Source: Mycoplasma sp. CAG:956 (lineage in GTDB: Bacteria > Bacillota_I > Bacilli_A > RF39 > UBA660). From it: a stretch of DNA of 64,000 nt. The translations under genes and the position numbers were made by a program. Shown here piece after piece: positions 34,180 through 43,456 of this stretch. Every line of letters begins with the position of its first letter. The first letter of the stretch is position 1. The stretch is taken from positions 1 to 64,000 of the forward strand of contig HF993102.1 of assembly GCA_000433475.1 (NCBI GenBank), read 5' to 3'. The notes beneath the pieces were generated by a model. The model saw only the letters and a program-made list of their open reading frames with translations, was not told where the DNA came from and searched no databases.

Positions 34180-35599
34180 ATTTTCTAGTGTAATAATTAT
34201 TAATGATATCTTCTAAACTTACTTGATAATTTACCATTATATCTTTGCTACTCATACTAAATAAAGGATTTAAAAGTCCATTAATTGTAACTGGTAGATT
34301 ATTTGCTTTTAAATAAGCTATTTTACTAGCTAGTTCAATAAAGGAGATTCTTTTAAGAATTACTTGATTTAAAGAAGTGTCGATATCATTTTCTATTGCA
34401 ATATTTAATACTGCTTTATAATTAGCTTTTAAAGGCCAGATTAGTCCCATTTTAGTTAATAGAATTGCATTTTTTCCTAAGGGATTAGCGGAGTGTTCAA
34501 AATTATATAACCATTTATATAGTTCTATTTTACCATTTGGACTATATGTATAACCATCATCGGTTTTAAAACCAGATGGTACCATTAAATTACCATAATA
34601 ATCATGATAAGCTTTTAAATAGGGATAAATTTCAGCAAAACGAATCTGAATTTTCCAAATCATTTCGATTTTATTTAATAAGGCTACTTTTTCTTTATCT
34701 AAGGCTTGCTTACAAGTACTATTGTTATTAGGATTTAAATAATTTTTATATTTTTTACGTTGAGAATTAATCCAATAACCTAAGTTTACTAGATTACCAT
34801 CACTATCAAAATAAGAATAAGTTGCTGGAACTTTTAAGTCACCATGGATATCATAATATTTAGCAGCTTCCTTATACATTTTCATCCAATAATAGTCATA
34901 GTCAGCAAAATTTGTTATAGAGATTTTTACTAAAGCTTCTCTTTGTTCTATAGTTAAATCACTATTTTTATCTAAAAATTTGGCTTTATTATTTAATAAC
35001 CATTCATAAGCATTAAATTTTTTGCCGTTAGATAAGGACATATCGTAATCTTTTGGCATGTCTAAGCTACCATTAACTTTCAAATAATCTAAAATAGCAT
35101 TATACTTAAGGAGCCAATTTTGTTCATTAAGAGGAAGCCAGTTAATACCTAGTTCTTCTAAAAGAGAGATTCTTTCGTCACTTAAATGCCATCTGGTATT
35201 TTTTAACTTAGATATGCCTTTGGCATTACGATAATTGTTTCTTTGATTAATTAACCAACGTCCTAAATAATAGGATTTACCATCAATTTTTTCTACATAA
35301 CTTTGTTTTATATTTAAATTACCATGAGATTCTTTATACTTTTTAGCTAAAGAGTACATAAAAAGCCATTCATCTTCTAATGGATGCCAAGATATATTTA
35401 AATGTTCTAACATTTTAATTTCTTCATCTGTTAGTTTATTATTACGATATTTATTACGTTGTGCGTTTATATAGCAGCCTAAATTAACTACTCTACCATC
35501 TTTGGTAGTAACCTTATAATTAATAGGAATATTAATATCTTGATGTTCATTATAATACTCTACTAATAAATCATAGTAAAATTGTAAATTATAATTCAT
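34169..35599 (-). CDS. Stand-alone helicase-associated (HA) repeat protein, 476 aa
   Basis: Made of about five HA repeats of 65-85 residues, each of the form W-x3-Y...Y-x3-HG-x-L-x-I/VP...LG-x-W-I-x-Q-R...L-x-x-L-x-I-x-W; for example DEWLFMYSLAKKYKESHGNL and YWINSQRKKYKNYL. HA domains are three-helix units found on helicases and predicted to bind nucleic acid. No helicase or other catalytic domain is present. The C-terminal 60 residues (ISFIELASKIAYLKANNLP; NPLFSMSSKDIM; VSLEDIINNYY) match the end of the next gene. Ribosome site AGGAGG; 3 bp separate it from that gene. Confidence 0.82.
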   Translation of the reverse strand: MNYNLQFYYDLLVEYYNEHQDINIPINYKVTTKDGRVVNLGCYINAQRNKYRNNKLTDEEIKMLEHLNISWHPLEDEWLFMYSLAKKYKESHGNLNIKQSYVEKIDGKSYYLGRWLINQRNNYRNAKGISKLKNTRWHLSDERISLLEELGINWLPLNEQNWLLKYNAILDYLKVNGSLDMPKDYDMSLSNGKKFNAYEWLLNNKAKFLDKNSDLTIEQREALVKISITNFADYDYYWMKMYKEAAKYYDIHGDLKVPATYSYFDSDGNLVNLGYWINSQRKKYKNYLNPNNNSTCKQALDKEKVALLNKIEMIWKIQIRFAEIYPYLKAYHDYYGNLMVPSGFKTDDGYTYSPNGKIELYKWLYNFEHSANPLGKNAILLTKMGLIWPLKANYKAVLNIAIENDIDTSLNQVILKRISFIELASKIAYLKANNLPVTINGLLNPLFSMSSKDIMVNYQVSLEDIINNYYTRKLKK

Positions 35600-35602
35600 T
35601 TT

Positions 35603-38600
35603 TTACCTCCTAACAAGATTCATTCTATTTTGATATTTTATAATTAGTTCCTCTAGAGAAACATTATATTCATTTTTTAAATCTATACTACTCATGGTAA
35701 ATATAGGATTTATTTCATTTTCGCTTTCTAAGTGTAATTTATTATCAAGGCAAAAACATATTTTAGCATTTAATTCTAAAAAAGAATATCTATTTATAAT
35801 GTTTTTAAATAACTTATTAGAAAGATGATAATAATTACATAGATTAAAATTATTAATATGATTATCACTTTTATTCCAAATCATCCCTATTTTATTTAAA
35901 AGTTCAATTTGTAAGGAATTTAATTTGTTATCTTGATAATCTATCTGTTGTTTATGATACCAACTTCCTAGAGCTACACTTTTTCCTTTAGCATCATATG
36001 TTTTATAAGCAATAACTATTGCTAGATTTTTATTAGTTAAATAATATTCTTTAGCATAGTTATACATTCTAAGCCACTCTAAACTTAAATTAAGCCAAGA
36101 TATCTTTAAATTTTCAAATATTTTAATTTCTTCTTCCGGTAATTTATTTTCCCAATAAAGTTGTCTTTGTTGTTCTACCCATTGATATAAATTAAATTCA
36201 CCTGTAGAAATAATAGCTTTATAATTTGATTCAACTAGTAAATTACCATATGTATTATAGTAATCTCTAGCAGCATTTAATTTTTCGTTCCATAATGAAT
36301 CAGCATTTTGCAATTTTATACCTATCATTTGTAATTTAGCTATCTCTTCATTAGTTAATTTGCCAGTAAGAAATTTATCTTTTTGTTTTTGAAGCCAGTT
36401 ACCAATATTTATAGTAATATTATCATCATAAGCTACCTCATAATCTAAAGGAATATCTAAAGTACCATATTTTTCTTTATATTTAATAACTTCTTGATAA
36501 TTAAATTGCCATTCTTCTTCTTTTGAAAGATGAAGTTTCCAAACCATATTAATGCTATCTAAGGCTTTAATTTGAAAGTCACTTAAGCTATTTGCTTTTT
36601 TTCTTTTTCTTTGGATATAAAGCCAATAACCGAGATAGACTTCTTCGTTATAGAATCCAGTAACGGTCTTGGTAAAACCTAAATCAAGATTATGATAAGT
36701 ATTGGCATATTTCTTAGCTATAACAAAGTTATACCACCATAGATCATACTGATATAAATCTTTTTTATCGGGTGGTAAAAGAGCTGATATATTACCTTCT
36801 TTAATAGCTTGATACCATTTTTTGGCTATAAGTTCATTTGCAGTAGTACGATAGTGCTTAGAAGTTTGACTCCAAATCATATCTATACTATCTAAAGCTT
36901 TGATTTGTTCTTTAAATAAGCCACCACTCGTTTCTCGCCTTTTTTGACTAGTTAGCCAAGTTGTTAAGTTAAAATCTTCATCGTAATAGCCTTTTACTAT
37001 CTCGTTTTTATTAGGACATAAACAGCCATATTTTTGATAATATTGGTAAGCAAGACTAAACTGATACCACCATAAATCAAAGAAAGACAACATAGCTTTT
37101 GAAGCTGGTAAAATCTTTTTAACATTATTATTTTTGATGGCTTCTAACCATTTACTGGCAATTGAATAATTAGCTTCATCAGGTTTCAAAGTCTTATTAG
37201 CAATGCTATTAAAAGCCTTTCTTTGATATTCATTTAAACTATTTTTATTATTACGATTAGCTTGACGCATTAACCAACTTCCAACATAAAATGGTTCGTT
37301 ATAGAATCCTAACATTAGTTGATTACTTGAGATATTTAAAACGATATTTTCAGTTAAATATTTTTTAGCAAGAGCAAAATTATACCACCAAATGTCAAAG
37401 TAACTTAATTTTCCTTTATCATCAGGTAAAAGTGATTTAACATTATTATTTTTAATAGCTTCTAACCATTTGACAGCAGCTATATCAGCCCTATTTTCTA
37501 TTTCTGATTTATCTTTTTCTATCCTATCTAATTGGTACCAATTAGAACAAATATTATTTAGAGCTTCTAATTTATAAGGTTCTAACTGATTACTTAGATA
37601 TTTTAATCTTTGATGACGATACCACCTGTCTATTATAACATCTTCACCATAGTAACCTTTAACTGTCAATTCATAGTACATAGCTAAATTACCATGTTCT
37701 TGATAAAATTTTTTTAACAAAGCTAGGTTATACCACCAAAGATTAAGATTATCTAATGATTCTTTATTTTTTGGTAAAATACTTTTAATATCAGCATTTA
37801 AAATAGCATCCTGCCATTTTTTATTTACAGAATCGATATAACTTTTAGTCTTTTTTTCCCAAATAATGCCGATATTATCAAGAGCTTGAATTTGCTTATC
37901 AGATAATTTATCTTTTTGGCGGTTTTTTTGACAACTAAGCCAAATTCCTAAATTAACGATTTCACCATAGTAGCCAGTAGTTTTATAGCTTTGGGAAAAA
38001 TCCAGGTTATGATGTTCTTGGTAATAAGTTCTAGCTAAAGAATATTTATACCACCATAAGTCATTTAAGTTTAAGCAATCTCTACTAATAGGTAAAATAC
38101 TTTGAACACTATTATTTTTAAATGCTTTTAACCATCTATCAGCTATTATGTTTTTAATATCGTTTTCATCTTTTTGCCAGATTATCTCTAATTTTTCTAA
38201 ATAAGTAATTTGACGTTTAGATAACATATTATTTCTTTTTCTAGCTATTTGAGCATTAATCCAGGCACTTAAAGAGACATTCTTTCCATAATAATCAATG
38301 ATAGTTTGATTAGACTTTAGATTAATATTTTTCTTTTCTTCATAACATTTTTTAACTAATAAATAATTATACCACCAAATTTCATAGCGAGTTAAATATT
38401 CTTTTTTTAAGGGAAGAGCACTTCTAATATCATTTATTTCAAACATTTGAAACCAACAGTTAATTAGTTGGTGACCAGTTATTTTAGCCTTTTTTTCATT
38501 TAAAAGTCCAATATTTTTTAAAAATACTATTTTATCTTCTTCTAAGAGATTATTTTGAAATCTAAATATTTGAATATCTAGCCAACTTTTTAAGTTGGTT

Positions 38601-38782
38601 TGTTCGTTATAAGCTCCTATTATGTTAGTGTTATTAAAAATTTGTCCTTTATTTAATAAAGTAAGGTGATTTATAATTAGTCCTAAGTTATACCACCATA
38701 ATTTTTCAAGATTTAATTCATCTTTTATTGCTGGTAAGTTTTGAGCTAATTTAACATCACTATTAAGACTTGTTTGTACCAT
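35603..38782 (-). CDS. Giant stand-alone helicase-associated (HA) repeat protein, about 1,059 aa
   Basis: About ten HA-type repeats. The first seven are long units (about 100 aa) with WWYNFALAKKYY, GYYGEDV-LG-WL-xQ-R and LDSI-MIW segments, joined by a repeated linker of type KWLEAIKNNNVKSLLP. The last three are shorter, classic HA units (EEWQFNYQEVIKYKEKYGTL). It ends in the module shared with the 476-aa gene (YSFLELNAKICF; NPIFTMSSIDL; VSLEELIIKYQ). No catalytic domain. The start is ATG at 38782, with the G-run AAGGGGGGG upstream; a longer reading from 38842 would lie in the promoter. Translationally adjacent to 34169. Confidence 0.82.
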   Translation of the reverse strand: MVQTSLNSDVKLAQNLPAIKDELNLEKLWWYNLGLIINHLTLLNKGQIFNNTNIIGAYNEQTNLKSWLDIQIFRFQNNLLEEDKIVFLKNIGLLNEKKAKITGHQLINCWFQMFEINDIRSALPLKKEYLTRYEIWWYNYLLVKKCYEEKKNINLKSNQTIIDYYGKNVSLSAWINAQIARKRNNMLSKRQITYLEKLEIIWQKDENDIKNIIADRWLKAFKNNSVQSILPISRDCLNLNDLWWYKYSLARTYYQEHHNLDFSQSYKTTGYYGEIVNLGIWLSCQKNRQKDKLSDKQIQALDNIGIIWEKKTKSYIDSVNKKWQDAILNADIKSILPKNKESLDNLNLWWYNLALLKKFYQEHGNLAMYYELTVKGYYGEDVIIDRWYRHQRLKYLSNQLEPYKLEALNNICSNWYQLDRIEKDKSEIENRADIAAVKWLEAIKNNNVKSLLPDDKGKLSYFDIWWYNFALAKKYLTENIVLNISSNQLMLGFYNEPFYVGSWLMRQANRNNKNSLNEYQRKAFNSIANKTLKPDEANYSIASKWLEAIKNNNVKKILPASKAMLSFFDLWWYQFSLAYQYYQKYGCLCPNKNEIVKGYYDEDFNLTTWLTSQKRRETSGGLFKEQIKALDSIDMIWSQTSKHYRTTANELIAKKWYQAIKEGNISALLPPDKKDLYQYDLWWYNFVIAKKYANTYHNLDLGFTKTVTGFYNEEVYLGYWLYIQRKRKKANSLSDFQIKALDSINMVWKLHLSKEEEWQFNYQEVIKYKEKYGTLDIPLDYEVAYDDNITINIGNWLQKQKDKFLTGKLTNEEIAKLQMIGIKLQNADSLWNEKLNAARDYYNTYGNLLVESNYKAIISTGEFNLYQWVEQQRQLYWENKLPEEEIKIFENLKISWLNLSLEWLRMYNYAKEYYLTNKNLAIVIAYKTYDAKGKSVALGSWYHKQQIDYQDNKLNSLQIELLNKIGMIWNKSDNHINNFNLCNYYHLSNKLFKNIINRYSFLELNAKICFCLDNKLHLESENEINPIFTMSSIDLKNEYNVSLEELIIKYQNRMNLVRR

Positions 38783-38813
38783 AATTACATTTCCCCCCCT
38801 TAAATGTAAAAAT

Positions 38814-38842
38814 ATACTATCACTTTTATTTACAAAATGCAA
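38814..38842 (-). promoter_or_regulatory. Promoter of the HA-repeat genes
   Basis: Minus strand TTGCAT (38837-38842) and TAGTAT (38814-38819), 17-bp spacer, then a leader with a seven-G ribosome site. Confidence 0.6.
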
Positions 38843-38856
38843 ATATTTTTTGAGTA

Positions 38857-38907
38857 AAAAAAGATAATAACGAAATTACTATTTCAGTAACTAATTATTA
38901 TCTTTTT
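38857..38907 (-). terminator. Intrinsic terminator of ileS
   Basis: Outer arms AAAAGATAATAA / TTATTATCTTTT with an inner TTACT/AGTAA stem and a T run on the minus strand, shortly after the ileS stop. Confidence 0.85.
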
Positions 38908-38914
38908 AAAATAA

Positions 38915-41900
38915 TTATTCAGCACTAGTTATACTTAAAGTACAATCTTCGCCATTAATGTCATAGTGATTTTCACTTTCTTCTAAAGTTAGATTGTTTG
39001 CTAAAGTTTCTGACTTAATAAAATCAGCATATTTAGTAAAGCATTCAACAATCTTATCTGAACCACTATAAGTAACATTGATATGGTCTTGAATATCTAA
39101 ATCCATTTCTTTACGCATGTTTTGTAGTTTAGAAACGATTTCTCTTGCCATACCTTCAAGTAATAATTCATCAGTTAAAGTTGTATCTAAAATAACAAAA
39201 TCACGACCATTCATGGCAACATCAAAGCCTTCTTTTGCCTCAATACGAACATCTATCATATTACTAGTGATAATTAAATCTTTATCTTGGAAAGTAACAT
39301 TTAATTCTTCTTTATTATTTAACTTTAGTTTATCTTCTTCACTTAAATTTAATAATAATTCTTGGTAAGCTTTAATATCTTTGCCAAACATAGAACCAGC
39401 TACTCTAAAGTTAGGTTTAATAGTTAAGTTCATATATTTACTTAAATCTTTAGTAAATTCTAGATTTTTAACATTTAATTCTTCGGTAATAAGATTAGTT
39501 AAATCGCCTAGTAAGTCTTCTAATTTACCATCAATAATAACAGTTGCAAGAGGAATTCTTACTTTGATTTTGCTATCTTCTCTGGCATTACGTCCTAGAG
39601 ATATTAAGTCTCTTACTTTATCCATTTTTTCTTCAATAGTAGAGTTAATATATTCTTCGTTAACTACTGGATAATTACTTAAATGAACTGATTCTTCATT
39701 TGTTAAATTACGGTACATTTCCTCAGAAATATAAGGACAAATTGGAGCAATTAGTTTAGATAAGCCTACTAAGACATCATAAGTAGTTTTGTAAACAGCC
39801 TTTTTACTAGTTGTAAGATGACTATCCCAGAAACGATTACGATTACGACGAATATACCAGTTAGATAGGTCTTCACAAACAAAGTCTGTTAAAAAGTGAA
39901 CTACTTTATTTAAATCATATTCATCAAATGAAGCTCTAACATTTTTAACTAAAGTATTATATTTAGAAAGTAACCATTTATCAATTAAGTCTAGGTCTTC
40001 GTATTTAACATTACATTCATCAGTATCTATTTTATCAGCATTAGCATACATAACAAAGAAATTGTAAGTATTTTTAAGAGGGTTAAAAAACTTAGAATGA
40101 ACTTCTTTTAAACCATCAAATGAGAACTTAAGTGGTGTCCATACTGGTGAAACATAAGGTAAGTAGAATCTTACTTCATCAGCACCATATTCTTCGATAG
40201 TCTTGAAAGGCTCAACGATATTGCCACGGGATTTACTCATCTTTTTACCTTCACCGTCTAATAGTAAGTCATTTACTAAAACATTACGGTAAGGAGCATG
40301 CCCCATTACAAAGGTAGAAATAACCATTAAAGTGTAGAACCAACCTCTAGTTTGGTCAATTCCTTCACAAATAAAGTCAGCTGGGAATTGTGTTTCAAAT
40401 AATTCTTTATTTTCAAATGGATAATGATATTGAGCAAATGGCATAGAACCAGAATCAAACCAACAGTCTAAAACATCAGGAATACGTTCCATAGCACCAC
40501 CACACTCTGGACAAGTTAGATGGACTGTATCAATATATGGTTTATGTAAATCAAAGTCTTCTGGTAATTTTTCGATGCTACGATTTCTTAATTCTTCGAT
40601 ACTTCCTAACATTTCATTGTGACCACAACTACATTTGAAGAATGGAATTGGTGAACCCCAGAAACGGCTACGGGAAATATTCCAGTCTTTAGCATTACTT
40701 AACCAGTTAGCAAATCTTTTTTCGCCAACATAATCAGGATACCAGTTAACTTCTTTATTAGCTTCTACTAATTTTTCTTTAAAAGCTGATACCTTAATAT
40801 AATAACTAGGCATAGTATAATAAATTAATGGAGTATGGCATCTCCAGCAATGTGGATAGTCATGGGTTATTTTTTGCTTTCTAAATAATTTATTATTTTC
40901 TTTTAAGTAAGCAATAACATCATCAGTACAATCGAAAACAAATTTACCAGCCCAAGGTCCTTCTGTATAACAGCCGTCTTTGCCAACTGGATTAACAATT
41001 GGCACCCCGTAACGGTTACAAACATTGGCATCATCAACTCCGAAAGCACCAGCCATATGAACAATACCAGTACCATCAGAAGCCGTAACGTATTCATCAC
41101 ACATAACAAAGAATGCTTTACCTTCCACTTTTAACTCTGGAATTAATTGCTCATATTCAGTAAATTCTAAGGATTTTCCTTTGAATTTTTCTAAAATTTC
41201 AACTTTTTTATCTTGAAAAACACTAGTAATCAAGCTTTCAGCTACAATATACTTAAGTCCATCTACTAAGACTTTTACATATTCCATATTTGGATTAACA
41301 CAAAGACCTACATTTGCAAGTAAAGTCCAAGGTGTAGTTGTCCAAGCTAGAAAATAAGTATCACTATTTTTTATCTTAAAAGGTACATATAAAGTAGTTG
41401 CTGTCTCAGATACATATTCTTGAGCAACTTCATGGGTAGCAAGCCCAGTACCGCAGTGAGGGCAATAAGGCACTACTCTAGTTCCTTCATAAAAGTATCC
41501 CTCATCAAAGAATTTCTTTAAAATCCACCATTCTGTTTCAATATACTCATTTTTATAAGTTAAATATGGATGGTCAACATCAATAAATTGACCCATTTTA
41601 CTAGTTAGTCTAGTGAAAGCTGCTTCGTTTTCAGCAACACTATTACGGCATTCTTGATTAAATTTATCAACACCAAGTTCTAGAATTTCTTTCTTTGAAG
41701 AGATACCTAATTTCTTCTCTACATGGTTTTCAATAGGTAGGCCATGAGTATCCCAACCTACTTTTCTTAAAACTTTTTTACCATTCATGGCATGATATTT
41801 GCAAATTGAGTCTTTTAGGTTTTTAGCAACCATATGGTGAAGTCCTGGAAAACCATTAGCAAATGCTGGTCCATCATAGAAAACAAAAGTATCGCAATCT

Positions 41901-42013
41901 TTATGAACTTCATTTTGACGATTTAAAATATTAACGATGCCACCCCAACTTTGCAAAATGTCATTTTCTACAACACTAGTTGGTCTTTTGTCTAAATTTT
42001 TAAAATTTTTCAT
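38915..42013 (-). CDS. ileS: Isoleucyl-tRNA synthetase
   Basis: Class I synthetase that charges tRNA-Ile and edits Val-tRNA. The HIGH-like motif is FANGFPGLHHMVAKN (GLHH), and the KMSKS loop is LLDGEGKKMSKSRGN. The editing domain has LAWTTTPWTLLAN, and a CxxC pair (CPECGG) is present, with WFDSGSMPFAQ. A long C-terminal region (about 1,032 aa in total) fits the long, eukaryote-like ileS2 subtype. ATG at 42013 follows GGGAGG; a reading from 42106 would enter the T-box leader. Confidence 0.96.
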   Translation of the reverse strand: MKNFKNLDKRPTSVVENDILQSWGGIVNILNRQNEVHKDCDTFVFYDGPAFANGFPGLHHMVAKNLKDSICKYHAMNGKKVLRKVGWDTHGLPIENHVEKKLGISSKKEILELGVDKFNQECRNSVAENEAAFTRLTSKMGQFIDVDHPYLTYKNEYIETEWWILKKFFDEGYFYEGTRVVPYCPHCGTGLATHEVAQEYVSETATTLYVPFKIKNSDTYFLAWTTTPWTLLANVGLCVNPNMEYVKVLVDGLKYIVAESLITSVFQDKKVEILEKFKGKSLEFTEYEQLIPELKVEGKAFFVMCDEYVTASDGTGIVHMAGAFGVDDANVCNRYGVPIVNPVGKDGCYTEGPWAGKFVFDCTDDVIAYLKENNKLFRKQKITHDYPHCWRCHTPLIYYTMPSYYIKVSAFKEKLVEANKEVNWYPDYVGEKRFANWLSNAKDWNISRSRFWGSPIPFFKCSCGHNEMLGSIEELRNRSIEKLPEDFDLHKPYIDTVHLTCPECGGAMERIPDVLDCWFDSGSMPFAQYHYPFENKELFETQFPADFICEGIDQTRGWFYTLMVISTFVMGHAPYRNVLVNDLLLDGEGKKMSKSRGNIVEPFKTIEEYGADEVRFYLPYVSPVWTPLKFSFDGLKEVHSKFFNPLKNTYNFFVMYANADKIDTDECNVKYEDLDLIDKWLLSKYNTLVKNVRASFDEYDLNKVVHFLTDFVCEDLSNWYIRRNRNRFWDSHLTTSKKAVYKTTYDVLVGLSKLIAPICPYISEEMYRNLTNEESVHLSNYPVVNEEYINSTIEEKMDKVRDLISLGRNAREDSKIKVRIPLATVIIDGKLEDLLGDLTNLITEELNVKNLEFTKDLSKYMNLTIKPNFRVAGSMFGKDIKAYQELLLNLSEEDKLKLNNKEELNVTFQDKDLIITSNMIDVRIEAKEGFDVAMNGRDFVILDTTLTDELLLEGMAREIVSKLQNMRKEMDLDIQDHINVTYSGSDKIVECFTKYADFIKSETLANNLTLEESENHYDINGEDCTLSITSAE

Positions 42014-42038
42014 ACATTTTCCTCCCAAATATTTGATA

Positions 42039-42245
42039 AAAAAAGAAAAAATCCCATAACATAAGGGCGAATTACCGCGGTACCACCTTATTTTATGAGA
42101 TATCATACACTCTTACTTTTAACGCAAGTTAAACGGCTATAAGCACATCGAAAAGTGATTTGAAATAAACTAATTTACTGCCTTTCACCAAATGACAGCT
42201 CTCTTTGAAATATCATTTATTTCCGTCTTTTTTCATCTGATTTAC
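42039..42245 (-). promoter_or_regulatory. T-box leader of ileS
   Basis: The minus-strand leader carries the T-box core AAGGTGGTACCGCGG (about 42075-42089): stem AAGG/CCTT, bulge TGGTACC and helix GCG/CGC. An upstream stem I with a GAGAGC element, K-turn-like AGATGA (about 42238) and hairpin CTGTC/GGCAG is visible. A candidate isoleucine specifier ATC lies at 42157-42159 in AAATCAC. The helix continues outward for 12 more pairs to a T run before ileS. Uncharged tRNA-Ile should induce ileS. Confidence 0.88.
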
Positions 42246-42251
42246 TGTTTA

Positions 42252-42280
42252 ATTATACATCAAGTATTTTTCTCTTGCAA
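42252..42280 (-). promoter_or_regulatory. Promoter of the ileS T-box transcript
   Basis: Minus strand TTGCAA (42275-42280), 17-bp spacer, TATAAT (42252-42257), directly before the T-box leader. Confidence 0.8.
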
Positions 42281-42333
42281 GTTTTTTACGTTAGTATTTA
42301 CTAATTAATTTAGTGATAATTTGTAATTTTTAC

Positions 42334-43269
42334 TTATTTTGTAATCGAACCGTTGATTTTCTTTAAATATATTAATCTTTTAATTGGTGCTTTTAACTGA
42401 CTGATACTTCGTTTACTTAAGTAATAGTGGGGTTTAATATAATCTTTATAATAGTATTCTCTTAAACTATTTAATGCTGATGTACTTCTTAGAATAAACA
42501 AGCAATTTTCTAAGATATGTTCTACTCCGACATCAGTTATATTAGCTATTTTAGCAATCTGTCTTTTAGTTAGTGGCTCTTCAATGCCAAGTCCATAATA
42601 CATCTTAAATATTTTTTGATAATTTAAAGGTATATATTTATTAATGATAGTAAGAATATCTTGAGTTTCATAATAATCATCATCACCTATTTTTACGTCT
42701 TCTGTTGTAATTTTAGTATCAACGTAATTTTTTCTATTTACTAAGCCTATTATTCTTCTCATTCCCTTAATATCAATATTAAATTTAGAAGCTAGTTCTA
42801 AACAATCAAGTTCTTTAGTATTACCAGCTTCTAAGTCATTTAAATATTTTAAATATAAAAAGACTATATAATCAAAATTATCACCAACTTTAGCAGTTGT
42901 ATGATTTAAACTAATTTCTTTATTAATATTTTTAATTATATAAAAATAAACTGAATTATTTATATTACCAGACTTAAATTTTTTTATTCCTTCAATAAAA
43001 CCATTTACGGCTGCCATGGCAACATCATTTAAATCAATACCTTCTATATTGTAATTAAAAACTATAGAAAGAATGAATGGATAATAATATTTAACAAGTA
43101 TAGTTAAAGCTCTTTTATTGTTTTGCTTAGCAAGTTCTACTAGTTTTAATAATTTTTCAGAAGGAATCTTAGAATATTTTAAATCTCTTAAGCTATTTAG
43201 ATTATTTATATCAATGTTATCAAATTTTTCAACTATTATTTCTAATTCTTTTAGTTCTTCATTAGTCAT
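42334..43269 (-). CDS. Divergent sigma-70-like factor, about 311 aa
   Basis: Residues about 65-125 resemble sigma region 2: NKRALTILVKYYYPFILSIV, then IDLNDVAMAAVNGFIEGIKK and a VYFYIIKNINKEIS tail. Residues about 210-265 resemble region 4, with YQKIFKMYYGLGIEEPLTKR, a helix-turn-helix QIAKIANITDVGVEHILENC and LFILR. Region 3 is unlike known factors and a basic tail of 45 residues follows. It could be a lineage-specific sigma factor or a sigma-derived regulator. Ribosome site GTGGGGAT. Divergent from the phosphohexomutase gene. Confidence 0.6.
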   Translation of the reverse strand: MTNEELKELEIIVEKFDNIDINNLNSLRDLKYSKIPSEKLLKLVELAKQNNKRALTILVKYYYPFILSIVFNYNIEGIDLNDVAMAAVNGFIEGIKKFKSGNINNSVYFYIIKNINKEISLNHTTAKVGDNFDYIVFLYLKYLNDLEAGNTKELDCLELASKFNIDIKGMRRIIGLVNRKNYVDTKITTEDVKIGDDDYYETQDILTIINKYIPLNYQKIFKMYYGLGIEEPLTKRQIAKIANITDVGVEHILENCLFILRSTSALNSLREYYYKDYIKPHYYLSKRSISQLKAPIKRLIYLKKINGSITK

Positions 43270-43310
43270 GTTATCCCCACTTCTTTTGAAGACTTATTTT
43301 AGCATATTTA

Positions 43311-43339
43311 TTGTTAAAAGTAAAAACTTTTGCTATGAT
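43311..43339 (+). promoter_or_regulatory. Promoter of the phosphohexomutase gene
   Basis: TTGTTA (43311-43316), 17-bp spacer, TATGAT (43334-43339), leaving a leader of about 110 nt before the ATG at 43457. Confidence 0.6.
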
Positions 43340-43456
43340 AATAATGTAAAAATAGAAAGGATTCAATTAATTTTTAATTACTTATGCTATTTTAAAAGAA
43401 AAAAGATTTTAAATAGTATAAAAATGTTAAAATTAGTTGCTAAAATGTGATTTAAA

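Noticed and set aside
42014..42106. Extended ileS start giving 31 extra residues
   Set aside because: The extra codons lie in the T-box terminator region and lack a ribosome site; ATG at 42013 has GGGAGG.
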